64,000 bases of DNA from Plesiocystis pacifica SIR-1 (GTDB taxonomy: Bacteria; Myxococcota_A; Polyangia; Nannocystales; Nannocystaceae), in contig NZ_ABCS01000027.1 of the NCBI RefSeq assembly GCF_000170895.1, positions 37,578-101,577 of the forward strand. The letters run 5' to 3'. Each line of letters begins with the position of its first letter. Position 1 is the first letter of the stretch. Positions 59,582 to 64,000 of this stretch are shown one piece after another. Position numbers and translations under genes: made by a program. Under the pieces are notes generated by a model that had not been told where the DNA came from, ran no database searches, and saw nothing but the letters and a program-made list of their open reading frames with translations.

Positions 59582-61456
59582 TCAGTTGCCGCAGGCGTCC
59601 GGGAGGTTCCCCGAGATGTCGACGCCGCCGGCGAACACCAGCTGGTTGACGAGGGCCTGGGCCGTGCAAGTCGGCAGGTCGACGTTGCCGGTGATGTTCA
59701 CCTGCCCGCCCACGCCCTGGAGGTTGGTCAGCCCGGGGATGGCCGCGAGGTTGAAGTTGTCCGCGATGCGCAGCTCCTGCCCGACCTGGGTCAGGTTGTT
59801 CAAGCCAGCGAGGTTGGACAGGGCCTCGTTCTCCTGGATGCGCAGCCAGCCCGGCAGCGAGCTCAGGCCCGAGAGCCCGGCCACGTTGTTGAGGTTGAAG
59901 TTGCCGTTGACCGTGACCGCCCCGGCGGAGCTCAGGCCGCTCAGCCCGTCGAGGTTCTGGAGCGAGTCGTTGTCGATGATCAGCACGCGATCGGCGACCG
60001 TGCTCAGGTTCTCCAGGCCGCTGAGGCTGGTCAGCCCGGCGTTTTGGCGCAGGTACAGGCGCCCGCCGATGCTCTCCAGGGCCCCCAGACCGCTGATCTC
60101 CGCGAGCTGCGGGTTGTTCCAGATCAGCAGGTCGTCGGCGACGCTGCCCAGGGGGGTGAACTCGATGAAGCTCAGGCCCGTGTAGCCCAGGCGGAAGAAG
60201 CCGCCGACGGCGTCGAGGTTGGGCATGAACAGGAACTCGAGGTTCTCGGCGCCCCACACCGAGAACACCTCGTAGACCACCTGCAAGCTGGCGAGGTTGA
60301 CGAAGGCCAGGTTGGGGTTTTGGTCGATGGTCAGGTAGCTGACCTCGCTCATGCCGACCAGGCCCTCGAGGGAGATGAGGTTGGGGTTCTCCTCGATGCG
60401 CACCGTCGAGCCCCACTGGGTCACCCCCGACAGGCCGTCGGTCTGGACGATGCCGGTGCTGACCAGGATGGTCGTGCCGTTGATGCCGAACAGCGAGCCG
60501 AACCCGTCGAGGTCGCTCAGCCCGGGCATGGCCGTGATCACGAAGGGCCCGTCGACGGTCTGCAGCGAGAGCAGATCGAGGCTGCTCATGCTCGGGTTGG
60601 CCTGGACGTAGAGGCCGCCCGTGGCCTGGATGCCCGCCAGCCCGGAGGTGTCCGACAGCGAGTCGTTGCCGATGATCGCCAGCTCGTCGGACACGCCCTT
60701 GATGCCCGAGAGGCCGTCGAGGTCCGTCAGCGAGGCGTTGGACTCGATGCGCAGGGCCTGGGGGCTCCCGGGCACCTGCGACAGGCCGTCGATGTTGGTC
60801 AGCGAGGGGTTGTTGTCGACGATCAGGAAGTCGCCGATCTCGGACAGGCCGTCGAGGCCGTCGAGGTTCTGCAGCGAGGGGTTTTGGGTGACGTGCAGGT
60901 AGCTGCCCAGCTCGCGCAGGCCGTCGAGGCCCGCGAAGGTCAGCAGCTGGTCGTTGCCCCCGACGAAGAGGTAGCCGCCGACCTGCTGCAGGGCCTCGAG
61001 GCCCTCGAAGGTCGTCAGCGCGCTCAGGTCGTGGACGTAGAGGAAGCCGGTGATCTCCGTGAGGCACTCGAGCCCGAACAGCTCGTCCATGTCTCCGGTG
61101 ATCTCGACGTCGCCGTCGATCTTGGTCACCCCGGACAGGAGCTCGAGCTTCTCGATCGAGTTGATCGAGACCCCGCCGGTGTTGACGAGCTCTTCGCACT
61201 CGCCCCCCGTGTCGGTCTCGGTGTCGGTCCCGGCGGTCTCGCTGCCGAGGGTGTCGTCGCCGACCTCGTCCGCGTTTGAGGTGAAACCCTCGCGGCCCTC
61301 GGGGCCCGTCGGCCCGCACCCGGTCAGCGCGCCTGCGCCCCCCAGGACGCTGGCGACACCTGCGAGCAACATCACACCAGAGAAGTCGACGCCGCCGCAT
61401 CGTGCTCCTCGCCCCGCTCGCGCTCGTTTCCCCCCGGCGCGCAACATGCAAGTCAT
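59582..61456 (-). CDS. Lipoprotein with receptor-L-domain/leucine-rich repeats
   Basis: 624 residues. A hydrophobic segment (FSGVMLLAGVASVLGGAGAL) ends in the lipobox LTGC at about residue 39. A Thr/Glu/Asp linker follows (DDTLGSETAGTDTETDTGGE). About 20 repeats of ~23-25 residues then run to the C-terminus, each like LxxLDGLSGLxxIGxxLxIxxNxxL (general form), ending CTAQALVNQLVF and DISGNLPDACGN. The repeat is that of the eukaryotic receptor L-domain, seen in bacterial surface proteins. A surface-exposed binding protein is likely. The start (ATG 61456, or ATG 61447) lies unusually far before the signal core. Divergent from ndk, 67 bp away. Confidence 0.83.
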   Translation of the reverse strand: MTCMLRAGGKRARAGRGARCGGVDFSGVMLLAGVASVLGGAGALTGCGPTGPEGREGFTSNADEVGDDTLGSETAGTDTETDTGGECEELVNTGGVSINSIEKLELLSGVTKIDGDVEITGDMDELFGLECLTEITGFLYVHDLSALTTFEGLEALQQVGGYLFVGGNDQLLTFAGLDGLRELGSYLHVTQNPSLQNLDGLDGLSEIGDFLIVDNNPSLTNIDGLSQVPGSPQALRIESNASLTDLDGLSGIKGVSDELAIIGNDSLSDTSGLAGIQATGGLYVQANPSMSSLDLLSLQTVDGPFVITAMPGLSDLDGFGSLFGINGTTILVSTGIVQTDGLSGVTQWGSTVRIEENPNLISLEGLVGMSEVSYLTIDQNPNLAFVNLASLQVVYEVFSVWGAENLEFLFMPNLDAVGGFFRLGYTGLSFIEFTPLGSVADDLLIWNNPQLAEISGLGALESIGGRLYLRQNAGLTSLSGLENLSTVADRVLIIDNDSLQNLDGLSGLSSAGAVTVNGNFNLNNVAGLSGLSSLPGWLRIQENEALSNLAGLNNLTQVGQELRIADNFNLAAIPGLTNLQGVGGQVNITGNVDLPTCTAQALVNQLVFAGGVDISGNLPDACGN

Positions 61457-61523
61457 GGGCAGATCTTGCCAGACGAGAGCCACTCTGGACAAACGACCGA
61501 CGAACTGCGAGCTTCCGCCCGCC

Positions 61524-61943
61524 ATGCAACGCACTTTCGCCGTCATCAAGCCCGACGCTGTCGCCGCAGGCCACCAGGGCAACATCATCGCTGCCATCCA
61601 GGAGTCTGGCCTGAAGGTCGTCGCGCTCAAGACTTTGCACCTGACCGAGGCCCAGGCCAAGGGCTTCTACCACGTGCACGCCGAGCGCCCCTTCTTCGGC
61701 GACCTGGTCAAGTTCATGACCGAGGGGCCGATCGTCGCCATGGTCCTCGAGGGCGAGAACGGCATCAAGCGCTGGCGCGACCTCATGGGTCCGACCAACG
61801 CCGCCGAGGCCCCCGCCGACACCCTGCGCGGCCGCTTCGGCACCAACATCGAGCGCAACGCGACCCACGGCTCCGACGCCGTCGAGACCGCGGCCTTCGA
61901 GATCGGCTACTTCTTCAACGGCCTCGAGCTCGCCGGCCTTTGA
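61524..61943 (+). CDS. ndk: Nucleoside diphosphate kinase
   Basis: 139 residues. It transfers gamma-phosphate between nucleoside di- and triphosphates through a phospho-His; here the active His is H115 in NATHGSDA. Other family motifs are present: TFAVIKPDAV, AAIQESGLKVVALK, RPFFGDLVKFM and MVLEGENGI. Length is standard. It starts at the ATG at 61524. A strong intrinsic terminator follows 18 nt after the stop, so it is probably a single-gene transcript. Confidence 0.97.
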   Translation: MQRTFAVIKPDAVAAGHQGNIIAAIQESGLKVVALKTLHLTEAQAKGFYHVHAERPFFGDLVKFMTEGPIVAMVLEGENGIKRWRDLMGPTNAAEAPADTLRGRFGTNIERNATHGSDAVETAAFEIGYFFNGLELAGL

Positions 61944-61961
61944 CCTGAACGCTCGTGCTGG

Positions 61962-61995
61962 CGCGCCATCGAGAGCACTCGGTGGCGCGTTTGCT
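61962..61995 (+). terminator. Intrinsic terminator of ndk
   Basis: A 12-bp stem, CGCGCCATCGAG with CTCGGTGGCGCG (one T-G wobble), loop AGCA, followed by TTTGCTGTT. It is the clearest Rho-independent terminator in the window. Confidence 0.85.
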
Positions 61996-62057
61996 GTTGG
62001 TTCACTCCAACCGCGCGGTGGGCTGGCTCGTGGACGCCAGGCGGGCTACTCAAGGGC

Positions 62058-63209
62058 GTGGCCACCGGTGACCGCAGCGCCAGCGAGACCCTGAGCGCGG
62101 AGCTCGAGGCCAAGCTGTTGCGCCAGCTGGGCCACGAGTGGCGGAGCATCAACTACGCCCACCTCAAGAGCGCGCTGCGCATGCCGACGCTGACCCTGGT
62201 CGACGGTACTGCGACGGGCGAGGCGGTGTACTGGTGCCCGCAGCGGCGCAGCCTCGAGCTCGAGCGCGGCGCGGCCGTCGGCGGAGACTGGGCGGAGCTG
62301 CTCGAGGCGATCAAGCGCGAGGCCATCCAGCAGTTCGTCGACGAGCGCCTGGGCATCGACGAGCAGCGCCACGGCCCGGCCTTTCGCCGGGTGTGTCGGC
62401 GCCTCGGCGTGCGCACGCCCGGTGAGCGGGCGGGTCGGCGCGCGCCAGGGCCAGGCCCAGGCCAGGCCGCAGGCAGCGAGCGGGTCCTCGCCCGCATCCA
62501 CAAGCTCCTGGCCCTCGCACGCAGCCCCAACCAACACGAGGCCGAGACCGCGGCCCTGACCGCGCGTCGGCTCATGCTCAAGTTCAACATCGCCGCCGAC
62601 GAGACCCGGCGCGCTGGCCAGGCGCCGCCCCGGGACTACGGCTACCGCCACCTGCGACCCCACCGAGCGCGGGTCGAAGAGCACGACCACCGCCTCGCGC
62701 GGCTGCTCGGCGCCTACTTCTTCGTCGAGAGCGCGTGGCTGCCGGTCTACCTGCCCCGGGTGGGTCGGCGCGCGAGCGTGCTCGAGATCTGCGGGCTCCC
62801 GCCCAACCTCGAGCTCGCCGAGCACGTGCACGACTTCGTCCTCAGCACGGCCCAGCGCCTGTGGCTCGAGTACCGGGCGGCCACGCCGGAGGCCTCGAAC
62901 CAGGACCGCCTTCCCTACCTCGCGGGCGTGGTCGCGGGCCTCGACGCCAAGCTCGAGGCCCAGGCCAGCGCCTTCGAGGAGCAGGGCTTGGTGTGGCTGC
63001 CGTCCCCGGATCTGGGCGCCTACTTTCGCCGCCGCAACCCGCGGCTGCGCTACGGCCAGGGGGTCGGCGGAGCGGCCAGCGAGGCCCACGCCCGCGGCCG
63101 CCAGGCGGGGCAACGCATCGTGTTGTCGACGCCCGTGTCGAGCTCGTCGAGCGCACCGACTCCTGGGCCCCCGCGCGCGCTCCCGCCCGGCTCGGCCAAG
63201 AGTCGCTGA
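62058..63209 (+). CDS. SprT-like (degenerate) plus DUF2786 protein
   Basis: 383 residues. The N-terminal ~115 residues match the SprT-like layout: iN-x(n)-P (SINYAHLKSALRMPTLTLVD), WAELLEAIKREAIQQFVDE and a downstream RHGPAFRRVCRRLGV. The HExxH of active SprT/Spartan proteases reads R87EAIQ91: both zinc His are replaced, so catalysis is not expected. A DUF2786 domain follows (~135-180: RVLARIHKLLALARSPNQHE, LTARRLMLKFNI). The last ~60 residues are a Ser/Pro tail. DUF2786 often accompanies SprT-like domains in DNA-associated proteins, so a DNA-protein crosslink or phage-related scaffold role is possible (inference). GTG at 62058. Confidence 0.8.
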   Translation: MATGDRSASETLSAELEAKLLRQLGHEWRSINYAHLKSALRMPTLTLVDGTATGEAVYWCPQRRSLELERGAAVGGDWAELLEAIKREAIQQFVDERLGIDEQRHGPAFRRVCRRLGVRTPGERAGRRAPGPGPGQAAGSERVLARIHKLLALARSPNQHEAETAALTARRLMLKFNIAADETRRAGQAPPRDYGYRHLRPHRARVEEHDHRLARLLGAYFFVESAWLPVYLPRVGRRASVLEICGLPPNLELAEHVHDFVLSTAQRLWLEYRAATPEASNQDRLPYLAGVVAGLDAKLEAQASAFEEQGLVWLPSPDLGAYFRRRNPRLRYGQGVGGAASEAHARGRQAGQRIVLSTPVSSSSSAPTPGPPRALPPGSAKSR

Positions 63210-63270
63210 TCCTCGCTGGTCTTCTCCTCGTGGGTCCTCGATACTCCCGCGCCATGCGCACCGCTGCCTT

Positions 63271-64000
63271 CTAGCTCGAGGCAGCCTCGGCGATCAGCGT
63301 CGCCACGGCGTCGAGCAAGGTCGCGCGCCCAAAGGGCTTGGCGAGGAAGGCCCTGCGCGCCCCGCCCTCGAGGTCGAGCTCCTCCGGCGCGAAGCCGCTG
63401 ACGAAGAGCACCGGCAAGCTCGGGTGCGTCAGCCGCAGCCGGCGAGCGAAGGTAGGGCCCGAGCTCCCGCGCATCTGTACGTCGGTGACCACCAGGGCCA
63501 CGTCCTCTCCACCCCGGTCGAGGGCCTCGACCGCCGCGGCTGGGCCGTCGAACTCCCACGCGTCGTAGCCGGCCAAGCGCAGGCTCTGGCCCATGAACGA
63601 GCGCACCGCGGGCTCGTCGTCGACGACCAGGACCCGCGTCCCCGGCACGACGCTGGCCCGCTCGGCGATGCTCTGCGGCACCAGCCGGCCGGTCTCGGGC
63701 TCGCAGGTCGGCAGCCGGACCTCGACGGCGCAGCCCTGCCCCGGCGCGCTCTCGAAGCGGACCGTCCCGCGGGTGTCGTCGACGATGCGCCGGACCGTGT
63801 CGAGGCCCAGCCCCGTCCCCTCGCCGGCCGCCTTGGTGGTGAAGAAGGGTTCGAACACCCGGGCCTGGACCTCCGGGCTCATGCCGACGCCGCGGTCGAT
63901 GACGCGCAGGACCAGGACCTCCCCGCCGTCCGCGACGTCGAGCTCGACCACGACCAGGCCGCGCGCTCCCTGCCCTGCCCCGTCTGCGAGCTCGTCGTCA
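63271..64000 (-). CDS. Hybrid sensor histidine kinase (C-terminal ATPase and receiver; truncated by the right edge)
   Basis: Only the C-terminal ~240 residues lie in the window; the frame is open to position 64000. It shows the end of a HATPase domain (DRGVGMSPEVQARVFEPFFT, GTGLGLDTVRRIVDD) and a receiver domain (VLVVDDEPAVRSFMGQSL, phosphoacceptor in VVTDVQMRGSSG, LFVSGFAPEEL, FLAKPFG). The order kinase then receiver makes it a hybrid kinase like the one at 51842. The sensor and HisKA parts are outside. ORF-internal GTG codons are not the true start. Confidence 0.9.
   Translation of the reverse strand, partial: DDELADGAGQGARGLVVVELDVADGGEVLVLRVIDRGVGMSPEVQARVFEPFFTTKAAGEGTGLGLDTVRRIVDDTRGTVRFESAPGQGCAVEVRLPTCEPETGRLVPQSIAERASVVPGTRVLVVDDEPAVRSFMGQSLRLAGYDAWEFDGPAAAVEALDRGGEDVALVVTDVQMRGSSGPTFARRLRLTHPSLPVLFVSGFAPEELDLEGGARRAFLAKPFGRATLLDAVATLIAEAASS

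Overview
The window looks like a chromosomal segment of a Myxococcota (myxobacterial) genome, probably the Nannocystis/Plesiocystis side of the phylum (inference, not tested). The signs are: very GC-rich coding with third-position bias; a MYXO-CTERM-type tail on a trypsin-like protease; a lipoprotein with MopE-type DxDxDG repeats; a DUF4331 protein; two serine/threonine protein kinases; a PP2C phosphatase fused to a cyclic-nucleotide domain; a 3,612-residue TPR protein; and several surface lipoproteins with acidic Ser/Glu/Asp/Thr linkers. I saw no tRNA, rRNA, CRISPR array, intact insertion sequence or prophage.

Layout. 1-2 kb: a DUF4331 gene (cut by the left edge) is divergent from an ECF sigma factor/ChrR anti-sigma pair, and both sides carry the same TGATCC-N18-TAG promoter motif. 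2-7.7 kb: polA, then an astacin-like protease with WxxGW(T/S) repeats. 7.8-13.3 kb: a tight five-gene operon (two-TM LapA-like protein, LapB-like TPR/zinc-ribbon protein, Ser/Thr kinase, AI-2E-type permease, MscS channel). 13.3-18.2 kb: MopE-type lipoprotein, udk, an SPFH lipoprotein, a penicillin-binding-protein-like transpeptidase and a YHYH lipoprotein. 18.3-29.2 kb: the giant TPR protein. 29.7-34.2 kb: a SpoU rRNA methyltransferase, an LpoA-like lipoprotein and a TPR/dead-zincin protein with a histone-H1-like lysine tail. 34.5-43.4 kb: a lipoprotein, a SUMF1-domain protein, PP2C-cNMP, dnaE and a cupin. 43.6-44.7 kb: a nucleotidyltransferase pair between 62-bp inverted repeats. 44.8-54.5 kb: kinase, secreted proteins and a frameshifted hybrid histidine kinase. 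54.6-59.6 kb: a T6SS spike operon (VgrG with a C-terminal metalloprotease, an unknown 337-residue protein, PAAR). 59.6-64 kb: an L-domain repeat lipoprotein, ndk, a dead SprT-like/DUF2786 protein and the 3' part of another histidine kinase-receiver gene.

The most interesting non-gene signal is a family of four long stem-loop elements (E1-E4; 7656, 14988, 34338, 38692). Each is bounded by CTAG. Their arms differ in sequence but stay self-complementary, and they share an apical hairpin whose base pairs covary. All four sit in the same orientation at, or within 17 nt of, the stop codon of a minus-strand gene. Two are abutted by copies of a 103-bp repeat (R1) that is itself an imperfect stem-loop. 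A second intergenic repeat family (R2) also begins exactly at stop codons. Together these suggest either a MITE-like mobile family or a structured 3'-UTR/terminator system.
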